The position numbers and the translations under genes were made by a program. Under the pieces are notes generated by a model. That model made no database searches, was not told the origin of the DNA, and worked only from the letters and a program-made list of their open reading frames with translations. Below, piece after piece: positions 54,446-62,573 of a stretch of 64,000 nucleotides of DNA (position 1 is its first letter; each line of letters starts with the position of its first letter). Where the stretch lies: contig NZ_JBBODE010000001.1 of the NCBI RefSeq assembly GCF_038002765.1, positions 1,984,001 to 2,048,000 on the forward strand. Direction: 5' to 3'. Source of the DNA: Peribacillus sp. FSL H8-0477. Lineage in GTDB: Bacteria > Bacillota > Bacilli > Bacillales > DSM-1321.

Positions 54446-56458
54446 TTATTGCTTTAAATACTTTTTCCAAACGGGCTTCATCTTATCAACCACCAGATGA
54501 CTGCCGCCTCTTCCTTTGACATCTTCCATCATCCAAGACATCAGTAATTGTGGGTTCTCGGTATTTACTCCGACGAACCAACCGTTTTCCGTTCCGCTTC
54601 CTCCTTTGTTTAGTTTGGTTTCAGCTGTCCCTGTTTTCCCTGCAATCGAAATGCCGAGATCATCTAGTGTATGACCCGATCCTTTCGGGTGTTTGACGAC
54701 CTGTTCGAGCATCGTTAACATGCTTGATGCCTGTTTTTCAGGAACTACATTTTTCTTCCATACCTGGCTTTTCTTTTCCCCGTCGAACAAGACAGGAGAA
54801 ATCATATTTCCTTTGTTTACATAGGCTGAATAGGTGAGCGCTAAGTGGAGGGTACTCATTTGTATCTGCCCTTGGCCATACCCGCTGTCTGCTAAACGAC
54901 CTTCACTGTCAATTTTCCCAATTCCAGACTTAGTGATTGGATAATCGAATGGAATGATATCTCCAAAGCCAAAATCCTTCAGTCCTTCTGAAAACTTAGC
55001 TGTGCCCAGATTTAAGGCTTTCTGCGCAAAGTAAATATTATCTGAATAGATAAGCGCATCGGTCATATTAATATCCTTGCCGGGTGTAGCCACACGGGTA
55101 ATTGAATGGTCTTTCCAATTCGATTTTTTCCATGATGTTCCTGAAATCTTGATCGCTTCCTTTGGATCGACGCCATTTTTCATCGCGATTGATCCTGTCA
55201 GCCCTTTGATTGTAGAACCTGGGGTATACACAGAGCTAAACCGATTAATCAGCGGCTTGTCCGGATCTTCTTCCCACGCCTTCTGTGTACTGTTTGAAAT
55301 GCCAAGAATGTATTGATTGGGATCAAAAGATGGACTGCTCATCAAAGCCAATGTCTCGCCCGTTATCGGATTGATGGCGGCTGCTGATCCATTTTCATTT
55401 TTATATTGTTGATAAATTTGCTGTTGCAGCTCCGCATCGATGGTTAAGGTAATCGTTTCGCCTTCAGCTGCCGGCTGATCGGCAATGACTTTTTCTTCGC
55501 CATTACTTGCTGCAATATACACTTTTGCTCCCGCTTTTCCCTTAAGACGGGTTTCAAGAAGCTGTTCAAGACCTCGTTTGCCGATTTCGTCTTGAGCGGT
55601 GTAGCCTTTATCTTTATTTGCTTTTAAATCTTCAGCCGATACGTCGCCGATATAGCCGACTAAATGGGCAGCGACTTCTTTATATGGATAAACGCGGTCT
55701 TGGACTTCGTTCACCGTTACCGATTGAATGGCTGCCACTTTGTCTTTCACTGCCGTATCTTCCATGGACAGCTTTTTGATTGGTACTAAATAATTGGGCT
55801 GTACCCATGATTGATTTAGTTTGTTTTCGATTTCATCTTTGGACATCTTTAATGTGCTCGACAGCTGGGTGAGGATTCCCGCTTCGTTTCCTGTCATTTC
55901 TTCCGGCACAATCCCGACTTCATATACAGTGCCGTTCATCGCTAATCCACGCTCATTCCGATCGACAATCTCACCGCGAATGGCTGGATAGGTTTTTACC
56001 GATACCTTTTCTCCTTCCTCAAGCTCAGGAAAGATATAACTTGGATCCCATTTCACATACCAATTGGTTTCATCTTCTCGTTCTTCTTTAACAAGTGTGG
56101 CTTTATGGTCAAAATTAATGTCTCCCGCAACTGAATTCATGCTTATGGAAAACGGAAGCGCGACTTTTTTCTTATCTTTATGGTCCTGCTCTTCTGTCGG
56201 CTTTTTATAGGTTACCTTTACTTGCTTGGCCTCAATGCCTTTATAAATTTTTTCATAACGCTCAGCAAACTCCGCTTTTGACATAGACTTTTTTGTATCT
56301 TTGGATAAGTACGTGTACATTTCTGCGAACTTTTGTTCATTCCATAGCTTCGTGTAAGCTGCTAATCGTTCTTCTGGCTGAGGTTCTTTGTCAAAACAGC
56401 CAGTTAGAAGTAACATAATCGCTGCAACCAGTACCGGAGCAAAAAGGTGTTTCTTCAT
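54446..56458 (-). CDS. pbpC: Class B penicillin-binding protein, PbpC/MecA-type
   Basis: Membrane-attached transpeptidase of 670 aa, the length of B. subtilis PBP3. A lipoprotein-like signal (LLLTGCF; Cys21) is followed by an NTF2-like MecA N-terminal domain (about 27-145), a PBP dimerisation domain (about 150-315) and the transpeptidase domain (about 350-665). Active-site motifs: STIK in TPGSTIKGLT, SDN in YSDNIYF and KTG in AGKTGTAE. Start ATG after GGGAGG. This class has low beta-lactam affinity in some species; that is family knowledge, not shown here. Monocistronic. Confidence 0.93.
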   Translation of the reverse strand: MKKHLFAPVLVAAIMLLLTGCFDKEPQPEERLAAYTKLWNEQKFAEMYTYLSKDTKKSMSKAEFAERYEKIYKGIEAKQVKVTYKKPTEEQDHKDKKKVALPFSISMNSVAGDINFDHKATLVKEEREDETNWYVKWDPSYIFPELEEGEKVSVKTYPAIRGEIVDRNERGLAMNGTVYEVGIVPEEMTGNEAGILTQLSSTLKMSKDEIENKLNQSWVQPNYLVPIKKLSMEDTAVKDKVAAIQSVTVNEVQDRVYPYKEVAAHLVGYIGDVSAEDLKANKDKGYTAQDEIGKRGLEQLLETRLKGKAGAKVYIAASNGEEKVIADQPAAEGETITLTIDAELQQQIYQQYKNENGSAAAINPITGETLALMSSPSFDPNQYILGISNSTQKAWEEDPDKPLINRFSSVYTPGSTIKGLTGSIAMKNGVDPKEAIKISGTSWKKSNWKDHSITRVATPGKDINMTDALIYSDNIYFAQKALNLGTAKFSEGLKDFGFGDIIPFDYPITKSGIGKIDSEGRLADSGYGQGQIQMSTLHLALTYSAYVNKGNMISPVLFDGEKKSQVWKKNVVPEKQASSMLTMLEQVVKHPKGSGHTLDDLGISIAGKTGTAETKLNKGGSGTENGWFVGVNTENPQLLMSWMMEDVKGRGGSHLVVDKMKPVWKKYLKQ

Positions 56459-56548
56459 ATTTACCTCCCTGTAACTAATGGTGTCTTCCTTCTATAGTAA
56501 CAAATTCTTAGAAAAAAAAGTGAATTAGTGGCGACAAAACGACAAAAA

Positions 56549-56573
56549 ACTGCCCCATAAGGATGGGACAGTT
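56549..56573 (-). terminator. Terminator of the CorA-like gene
   Basis: AACTG.CCCAT/ATGGGGCAGTT stem followed by six T on the minus strand. Confidence 0.85.
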
Positions 56574-56579
56574 GAAGAA

Positions 56580-58043
56580 TTAATAGATTCTTTTTCGTCG
56601 ACTATGTCTTTCTTTCAACCAGCTTCGGACAAATACGAACCCAAGTGAGAGTGATACCGCCACACCTGAAATGGTCACAAATAGAGCGAGATATTCGTAG
56701 ATACTAAATTGATTCATCTTCGTCCAAGGAATATTGCCCTTCAGTTGATCTGTAACCAAGTTCATTCCAAAGATACCGGATATGGTCGAGTAGATCGTCA
56801 AAATCTCGAGCAGGTAACCGCTCCGTTTTCCGGATAATTTATCTTGATTTTGGTATAAATCCGACAGTGTTTCTTTTACATCTCGGTAGAGGTCTTCTAT
56901 TTTAAAGTTTTGCCTTATTAGCTCAAAAAGCTCCTGTCCCGTTGAGGTACTATTAATTTGCGGGAAGTAGTACTTCGCTGAGAACTCGGTAATCATGACA
57001 ATCAGCAGCTCAGTTTCGGATTGATCTTTTTCGATATTAATCTGAGAATTTTCATGTGTCAATTGGAGCAAAACAATTTTGTAATAATAAAACAGCAGCA
57101 AGGAATAAAAATGTTCTCCATACATTTGACCTGCTAATTGCTGTTCGAGCTCGTCACGCACTTTGGTCACGCAGATAAATGCATCATCACCAACAATATA
57201 GTACGTCTCATCTCCCCAGCGATCGTACACGTTTTCCTGACAATATCGTTTGATATAATCTGGATTCTTCGCACCAATAAAGGGCAGCCCCTCACTATCA
57301 TACCCATTCATGCCGACCGCTCGATATAAATCAATTTCTCTTATGTTACTATCTTCTTCCAACACAACATGGCCAATCACGTACATTCGTTCATCAACGA
57401 AAAAAGGAAGACTCCCAAAGTACGTTTCATGACTGCTCTCAGATTCTATATAATCTTTCAGAACGGTTAAAAGTTCATTAAAAACGAATTTTTTCACATT
57501 GGTGTATGGTGCGCTATCATCGGAACAAAAAATCTTCGTGCTCTCCTCATCCTGAGCAATCGGCTCAAGAATGCGAAAGATATCACCAAATGCCAAAACA
57601 GCTGAATAATCCATTCCTTTTGGCAGCGTAACTCGAATATTCATAAGTCCAATATGAAAAGGACAGATAATGATATCGAAAGAATCGATGGTAAAGGCCG
57701 TAGTGAGAAAGGTTGAGGATAGTGTAAACTTCTGATTAATTTTTTTTGTGAAGCGTCGAAGTCCTTCGCTTCTTTTATACGTTGCGGGAAACACAATTGG
57801 TTCTATATTCGGCATAAAATACTTTTCCATTGAACGGTGGGAAACAGAATCACTTCCGTAAAATTGGTTTTCCTGTTCCATATTTTCTAAATCAAAAAAC
57901 ACAAAGCCCTTTTCAAGCAATTTCTCTGCAAAGCCTTCAATTTTTTCTTCTTGGAGTAAAAACGGAAAGACAAATTGGAGGTTTGCTTTACGTGTGGTGA
58001 GATCCTGAGCCATTTCCGGATTCCCTTTTTCTATTTCAGCCAC
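56580..58043 (-). CDS. CorA-like membrane protein (divergent)
   Basis: A large cytoplasmic domain of about 410 residues is followed by two C-terminal transmembrane segments (about 418-436 and 452-475) and a basic tail (LKERHSRRKRIY). The first segment ends IYSTISGIFGMNL, which corresponds to the GMN selectivity motif of CorA-type magnesium channels, and the long helix before it fits the CorA stalk. The protein is longer than ordinary CorA (about 315 aa), and the N-terminal domain is not recognisable. It could be a divalent-cation channel or a relative with another role. I prefer GTG 58043 over GTG 58055 because AGGTGA then has proper spacing. Confidence 0.72.
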   Translation of the reverse strand: MAEIEKGNPEMAQDLTTRKANLQFVFPFLLQEEKIEGFAEKLLEKGFVFFDLENMEQENQFYGSDSVSHRSMEKYFMPNIEPIVFPATYKRSEGLRRFTKKINQKFTLSSTFLTTAFTIDSFDIIICPFHIGLMNIRVTLPKGMDYSAVLAFGDIFRILEPIAQDEESTKIFCSDDSAPYTNVKKFVFNELLTVLKDYIESESSHETYFGSLPFFVDERMYVIGHVVLEEDSNIREIDLYRAVGMNGYDSEGLPFIGAKNPDYIKRYCQENVYDRWGDETYYIVGDDAFICVTKVRDELEQQLAGQMYGEHFYSLLLFYYYKIVLLQLTHENSQINIEKDQSETELLIVMITEFSAKYYFPQINSTSTGQELFELIRQNFKIEDLYRDVKETLSDLYQNQDKLSGKRSGYLLEILTIYSTISGIFGMNLVTDQLKGNIPWTKMNQFSIYEYLALFVTISGVAVSLSLGFVFVRSWLKERHSRRKRIY

Positions 58044-58421
58044 TAAAACCTTCACCTCTCCCTAAGTCTATATATCATCAATTTACCCCCACATGATGAA
58101 TTCAAACGAAGGAAAAAATCCCATAAAAAAATCCCACAGCTAAAAGCTGCGGGCCACCAGAATGTTCTTTTTTCCGAAGAACATTCTCCATTCGGGTACT
58201 AGATTACTTGAAAAAAGCCAGACATTTGGAGTCGTTTTATTTTCACAAAACATCTTCCAGTAAAGCAAGTATGTAACAGTCTGATTGTCAATTACCAATC
58301 AATCTAGTTCTATTTAACCATACCTCTTCCCTATTGGGAAACAGGAGAATACCCGAAATACGACAAGTTTTAGGTAAAATGAATGATTACCCTGCCTTTT
58401 TTCACTGTTTTTCAACAAAAA

Positions 58422-58437
58422 TATAACTTTAGGCATA
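58422..58437 (+). promoter_or_regulatory. 16-bp site 1 (TATAACTTTAGGCATA)
   Basis: Lies 93 nt upstream of the 44-aa gene. Same 16-mer family as 59142, 59568 and (minus) 59452. Half-symmetry TATnnCTnnAGnnATA. Confidence 0.65.
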
Positions 58438-58529
58438 TTTTTCTTATATGAAGGTTTCAGACCTTTACTGAAAGGGTAAAAGAAATTATTATGCACGAAC
58501 AGGAAAATTCAAACAAAAGGAGAACATCG

Positions 58530-58664
58530 ATGAATCTTGAACTATTAAAATTACGATCGCAGCCTAAAAGCCAAGTCAAGCTAACAGCTTTATCGGAAAA
58601 ATCTACTACTGACCGAAAAAATATGAAGCAATTTTTAAAGATGAGAAAAAGTTCAAAAAAATAA
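58530..58664 (+). CDS. Basic 44-aa protein
   Basis: Small ORF with AAAAGGAG seven bases upstream and a terminator overlapping its stop codon, so it is a discrete transcription unit. The sequence is strongly basic (13 Lys/4 Arg), begins MNLELLKLRSQPKSQVKLTA and ends RKSSKK, with no signal peptide. Preceded by 16-bp site 1, so probably part of the quorum-sensing regulon. Function unknown; a nucleic-acid-binding or antimicrobial-like peptide is possible. Confidence 0.68.
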   Translation: MNLELLKLRSQPKSQVKLTALSEKSTTDRKNMKQFLKMRKSSKK

Positions 58665-58699
58665 CACTCATGGCCTGCTAATTAGAAGCCGTGAGTGTT
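58663..58699. terminator. Terminator of the 44-aa gene
   Basis: AACACTCATGGC/GCCGTGAGTGTT stem with one mismatch and a run of seven T. Also suitably placed for the convergent 99-aa gene. Confidence 0.9.
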
Positions 58700-58708
58700 T
58701 TTTTATTC

Positions 58709-59008
58709 TTAATAAACCAGATTATACTGATTAACGCATTTTTTAATTCCTAAGATGTTTAAAAAGTGCTGGATTTTTCTCATTGAAGGTTCATGATATT
58801 CTTCCACAATTGAAAATTCTCGTAAGTAAGCAATTTTTTCCTTCTGTTCATCATGGATCGCATAGATCTCTTCTTCTCCCGATTCTTCACAGGTGTAAAT
58901 AATTGCTTCCCCAATTTTCTTCGACTCCCGGATAAAGGAAAATGAAAAGACAATGGCGCATTCATCATCAAAAAACGAGGGATTGACCTTCATATTAATA
59001 TCAAGCAT
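58709..59008 (-). CDS. Hypothetical 99-aa protein
   Basis: Family not recognised. Soluble mixed alpha/beta protein rich in Glu and Lys; segments CAIVFSFSFI and EAIIYTCEESGEEEIYAI are strands. Start ATG with GAGAGGTG. 16-bp site 2 lies 134 nt upstream of it in inverted orientation, so it may belong to the same regulon as the 44-aa gene. Confidence 0.65.
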   Translation of the reverse strand: MLDINMKVNPSFFDDECAIVFSFSFIRESKKIGEAIIYTCEESGEEEIYAIHDEQKEKIAYLREFSIVEEYHEPSMRKIQHFLNILGIKKCVNQYNLVY

Positions 59009-59141
59009 TATTGTAACACCTCTCTCCCATTTATTATTTTGAGTATAACAAATAGTGGGTTTTTATGTATTCTTGCTCATTCTCTTTTTATAGGTATATA
59101 TCGCCCTTTTCTGCTCTAATACTCGACTTTTCAGTACATAA

Positions 59142-59157
59142 TATAACTCTAGGCATA
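59142..59157 (+). promoter_or_regulatory. 16-bp site 2 (TATAACTCTAGGCATA)
   Basis: Second copy; 15 of 16 bases match site 1. It lies between the 99-aa gene (minus) and a short + strand stretch that ends in the terminator at 59197, so it could drive either the 99-aa gene or a roughly 60-nt RNA. Confidence 0.62.
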
Positions 59158-59196
59158 CTCTTGGAAGAATAGATAAATAGAAAAATGAATAACAAA

Positions 59197-59232
59197 AACA
59201 CACCCTCCCATTGAAAAGGTGCGTTTTTTTAA
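59197..59232. terminator. Bidirectional terminator behind the propeptide gene
   Basis: AACACACC/GGTGCGTT stem (one mismatch) with seven T on the + side and AACAAAAA on the other. Confidence 0.75.
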
Positions 59233-59248
59233 AAGGCTAATTTATCGA

Positions 59249-59404
59249 TTAATGTACCCCTGGTAATTCGTGAACACCTGGCAGCTCATGTACGCCTGGT
59301 AATTCATAAACCCCTGGTAACTCTGATGTCTGTGCTCCGCCGACAATCACTGCACCGGCTACTAGAAGAAAAGCTACCATAAAACCTGCGAATTTCTTTT
59401 TCAT
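59249..59404 (-). CDS. Quorum-sensing propeptide with four ELPGV[Y/H] repeats
   Basis: A 51-aa exported peptide precursor that is too short for usual ORF calling. Strong AAAGGAGG site. Basic start MKKKFAGFM, hydrophobic core to about residue 25, then the last 24 residues are exactly four six-residue repeats: ELPGVY once and ELPGVH three times, ending at the stop codon. This is the layout of Phr/PapR-type signals that are exported, cut and re-imported to bind an RRNPP regulator; PapR of Bacillus cereus carries ADLPFEF, with the same LP core. The HTH-TPR regulator gene lies divergently 195 bp away, and 16-bp site 4 lies upstream. Confidence 0.85.
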   Translation of the reverse strand: MKKKFAGFMVAFLLVAGAVIVGGAQTSELPGVYELPGVHELPGVHELPGVH

Positions 59405-59451
59405 AGGTAATTCCTCCTTTTTCTTCAAAAAATATTGGATTTAATAGAAAT

Positions 59452-59467
59452 AAATTCTATAGTTATA
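59452..59467 (-). promoter_or_regulatory. 16-bp site 4 (TATAACTATAGAATTT), upstream of the propeptide gene
   Basis: Matches the site consensus at 13 of 16 positions of site 3 and is oriented towards the propeptide gene, 48 nt before its ATG. Confidence 0.5.
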
Positions 59468-59567
59468 TTTAACCACACTATTATAAGGCTTGAAATCCGG
59501 ATAAACCATACTAAAAAAGTGTCTATCTATAGGATATGAACGGTTTACCTTCGTTTTTATATAAAAT

Positions 59568-59583
59568 TATAACTCTAGGAATA
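59568..59583 (+). promoter_or_regulatory. 16-bp site 3 (TATAACTCTAGGAATA), upstream of the regulator
   Basis: Ends 16 nt before the regulator ATG and just ahead of its AAGGGGAG, so a bound protein would overlap the transcription start. Suggests autoregulation. Confidence 0.62.
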
Positions 59584-59599
59584 TTTAAGGGGAGTTAAT

Positions 59600-60523
59600 A
59601 TGGACTTTTCAGCTGTAGGAAAGAAAATAAAAGAACTTCGAAAACAAATTAAACTCTCACAAGGTGAGCTTGCAGAGGGAATTTGTACACAAGCGCAAAT
59701 TAGCAAAATTGAAAAAGGGGATGTTTACCCCTATGCCTCGACCCTTTATTTAATTTCTCAACGGCTCGGAGTCGATGTAAACTATTTCTTTGATATTGGG
59801 ATGACTCCAAGACTCGACTATGTTGAAGAGGTTATCTATCAGTTAAAACTTGCACGGCGCAATATGAACTATACCGAAATGTATCAGCTTGTACGAACCG
59901 AAGAGAATAACCCATTGTTTACTCAGCACACAAAGAATCATCAATTGCTGCTTTGGCATAAAGGGATTTATCAGTACGAAGTAAAGGGAGATGTGGGAAA
60001 AGCTGTTTCCCTAATAGAAGAAGGTCTCGCGCTCACACAAATCAATGACAAGATGTTTTCCGAAAGAGAAATCGAAATGACGAGCAGTATGGGTGTCATT
60101 TACTTAGCTGATCGACAATATGAAAAATCCTATGCAACGTTCCAAGATGCTTTACTTCATATAAAGTCCCTCCCGCATGTCAGTGATAAAACGGTCAAGA
60201 CACGCCTTTATTATAATTTTGCCCGTTTGCTGACTCGTATGAATCAATATGATGAGTCGATCGCCTATTGTCAAAAGGCAATAAAATGGTGCCTTGAGCA
60301 GGATCAGCTCTACTTGCTGGCGGAACTGCATTATCAGTTAGGCTATAATCTTGAATTGCAGGAAAACTATACAGAAGCTTGTGCCAATATGAAAAAATCG
60401 ATTTTCCTGTTTGAGATGCAAAAGGATGACCGTTTCCCTGCTTTTATTAAAAAAAAGCTGGATTCTTGGATTGAAGAAAAGAAAATTGAAGATGATTTGA
60501 CCATCGTTCATCTAAATCGATAA
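59600..60523 (+). CDS. HTH-TPR transcription regulator, PlcR-like (RRNPP family)
   Basis: Peptide-responsive regulator of 307 aa. The N-terminal XRE-type helix-turn-helix (about residues 6-60; KIKELRKQIKLSQGELAEGICTQ) is followed by helical TPR repeats (about 75-290; e.g. GIYQYEVKGDVGKAVSLIEEGL, AELHYQLGYNLELQENYTEA). The length and HTH-plus-TPR order match PlcR (about 285 aa) rather than Rap, which lacks DNA binding. The divergent neighbour encodes the probable peptide ligand. Site 3 lies directly upstream. It should bind the imported peptide in its TPR groove and switch genes carrying the 16-bp site; direction of control unknown. Confidence 0.88.
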   Translation: MDFSAVGKKIKELRKQIKLSQGELAEGICTQAQISKIEKGDVYPYASTLYLISQRLGVDVNYFFDIGMTPRLDYVEEVIYQLKLARRNMNYTEMYQLVRTEENNPLFTQHTKNHQLLLWHKGIYQYEVKGDVGKAVSLIEEGLALTQINDKMFSEREIEMTSSMGVIYLADRQYEKSYATFQDALLHIKSLPHVSDKTVKTRLYYNFARLLTRMNQYDESIAYCQKAIKWCLEQDQLYLLAELHYQLGYNLELQENYTEACANMKKSIFLFEMQKDDRFPAFIKKKLDSWIEEKKIEDDLTIVHLNR

Positions 60524-60526
60524 AAC

Positions 60527-60566
60527 GGCTTATAGAATGGGAAAACCCATTTTATAGGCCTTTTTT
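60527..60566 (+). terminator. Terminator of the regulator gene
   Basis: GGCTTATAGAATGGG/CCCATTTTATAGGCC long stem followed by six T. Confidence 0.92.
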
Positions 60567-60631
60567 GTTTTCTCCTGATAAAGAATTTACACCTGCCTAA
60601 TCCACGTCCTCACGTCCATTTCCCTTTTCCC

Positions 60632-60661
60632 TTCAAAAACGTTGGGCAAATGAAGTATAAT
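60632..60661 (+). promoter_or_regulatory. Sigma-A-like promoter
   Basis: TTCAAA, 18-bp spacer, perfect TATAAT. It lies about 290 nt ahead of the SWIM-domain gene, giving a long leader in which I see no known riboswitch. Confidence 0.5.
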
Positions 60662-60953
60662 AGAGAGATGGGAAATGGAGAAAGTTCCATATTTTCTTGG
60701 GGATCTTCATTGCCAAATATGTGCGAGTACAGCCATCGTTTATTTTTATTAGGTAGGAACTATCTAACTTTCTACGGTTTCTTTGTTAAAACCTGTAAAA
60801 TTCGGCATCATAAGTTGAAGACTTCGAATAAAATGTTTACTTTTTAACGATAACTGAAATAGGAATGTTATTTGCTATTCTCTGTTTGGGAATTTTATAT
60901 ATATACGTTTTTTATTCTATAGATTCTGGGGACTGACCCGTTGGAGGTGCTTT

Positions 60954-62573
60954 ATGAAGGATGAGTTGGTGTTTTTTGGAGAGCTGTTAGATGAGGCACT
61001 TGAGCCGTCAAGCCGCGAGGACCAAGCAATTGTCCGGACTGGTCATTCACTGTATGGGCAGGAAATGGCGGACGTTACCGTAGAGAATGAGGCATTCATT
61101 GAAGGCCGCGTTCAAGATTTAACTCCACATGAAGTGGAGCTGGATCTAAATGTTCTTCATCACAGTAAATGTTCGTGCGGTGCCGAATTAATTTGCAGCC
61201 ATCGCATTGCACTCTTTTTCGAAAGCTTTTCTTCTTATGGCAGTGTCAGCGACTGGATTTCTAATTGGAACGGCAAGAAGAAGCAAGCGCCGTTTATTCC
61301 AGCTGGTATTCCGATTAAAACAGCCAGTCAAGTATTTAAAGAAAAGGCACTCCTTGAAAACGATTATTACACGTGGAAAGAGTTTGCTGAAACTTCCTTT
61401 ACTGAGATCGTGGTTAATCAATTGCAGCCACAGCCGTATATTATGGAAGGTCACATGCGTCAATACATGAAACTATTGAAATCTAAGGAACCATTTGACC
61501 GGAATTGGCGTGTATTTTATCAATTTGCTACCGACCTATCAACACTTTTTTCGATTTTAAAACTGTTGAGTGAGTATAAATCAGATCCACAATCGGTCCG
61601 GATGTTTTATCCGCTTGCTGTTGACATTGCCGAAGAACTTCACGGGAATGTCCTCTACTTGAGTAACCAAGCCCGGCCGTTTTCCTTTGATTCGCTTATA
61701 GAAGGTCTTACCGAAGATACAAGACGCCTTCTTGATGGTGATGATGGCATTGAATATGAAAAAGTGGAATTATACCGTGAGCTATGGACGTATATGCTGA
61801 CGACTTCATCCAGCCGAAAAGCTGAATTTGACCGCATAGAAGCAAAATTAGCTCAGGATGAGTTAGACGAAAGCGAGAAGCGTACTTATACGATTGCAGC
61901 CATTCATCTGGCTCTGCTGGATAATCGTGATTCGACCGCGGTGGATATGCTGAAAAGTTTGGGAACAAGCGATTGTCCTTATCTTTTTTACTGGCTTGAT
62001 TATTTTACTGACGCGGATACACCTGCACGCTCCATTCCTTTCATTGAGTTTTTAATTACTCATGTTCAGGGTTATTTAAAGAGTGCCGGCGACTATTATA
62101 AATGTACAGATTTTGTCCGTACCTTCACACGACCGATTGCGTCCAGCTGCTCGAAACTGAAGCGTAATGATTTACTCGAGAAGTTCTTCAAAGAAACGCT
62201 TCCCTACAGCTACTGGAATTATTCCACTCTGCTTTTTGAACTTGGGCAGTATAAGAAGTGGGTTGAAATGCAGATCTATTCTGGCGTCACCATTGATACA
62301 GTCGGGCAGGATAAGCTGAAACTAATTGCAGCAAGTGACCCTGCACTGCTTTTACCGCTGTATCATCAAGCGGTTCAATATACAGTCAGTATGAAAAATA
62401 GGCCGTCTTATAAGCAGGCCGTCCGTTACTTAAAAAAGATGAAGGCACTATATAAAAAAATGAAGCAAGAACAGCAATTCCAACAGTATGTCAGCTATAT
62501 TTCTGACAGCACGAAGCGGCTTCGGGCCTTCCAAGAGGAATTGCAAAGGGGGAAGTTAATTGATGTGGAATAA
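60954..62573 (+). CDS. SWIM zinc-finger protein
   Basis: A 539-aa cytoplasmic protein. The SWIM motif CxCxnCxH is seen as KCSCGAELICSHRIAL (about residues 73-88). The rest is helical, without another recognised domain. In Bacillus such proteins are encoded directly upstream of a SNF2-type helicase, as here, where the downstream start codon overlaps this gene by 11 nt. The pair probably acts together on DNA or chromatin-like complexes; its exact role is not known. Start ATG after GGAGGTG. Confidence 0.88.
   Translation: MKDELVFFGELLDEALEPSSREDQAIVRTGHSLYGQEMADVTVENEAFIEGRVQDLTPHEVELDLNVLHHSKCSCGAELICSHRIALFFESFSSYGSVSDWISNWNGKKKQAPFIPAGIPIKTASQVFKEKALLENDYYTWKEFAETSFTEIVVNQLQPQPYIMEGHMRQYMKLLKSKEPFDRNWRVFYQFATDLSTLFSILKLLSEYKSDPQSVRMFYPLAVDIAEELHGNVLYLSNQARPFSFDSLIEGLTEDTRRLLDGDDGIEYEKVELYRELWTYMLTTSSSRKAEFDRIEAKLAQDELDESEKRTYTIAAIHLALLDNRDSTAVDMLKSLGTSDCPYLFYWLDYFTDADTPARSIPFIEFLITHVQGYLKSAGDYYKCTDFVRTFTRPIASSCSKLKRNDLLEKFFKETLPYSYWNYSTLLFELGQYKKWVEMQIYSGVTIDTVGQDKLKLIAASDPALLLPLYHQAVQYTVSMKNRPSYKQAVRYLKKMKALYKKMKQEQQFQQYVSYISDSTKRLRAFQEELQRGKLIDVE

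Noticed and set aside
58314..58496. A 60-aa minus ORF upstream of the 44-aa gene
   Set aside because: It runs antisense through the promoter region and the 16-bp site and lacks a start signal.
60650..60847. A 65-aa ORF starting ATGAAGTATAATAG
   Set aside because: Its start overlaps a perfect -10 box of a promoter and it has no ribosome binding site; more likely a leader.
60662..60953. Riboswitch in the long leader before the SWIM-domain gene
   Set aside because: No conserved riboswitch motif or terminator/antiterminator pair could be recognised.
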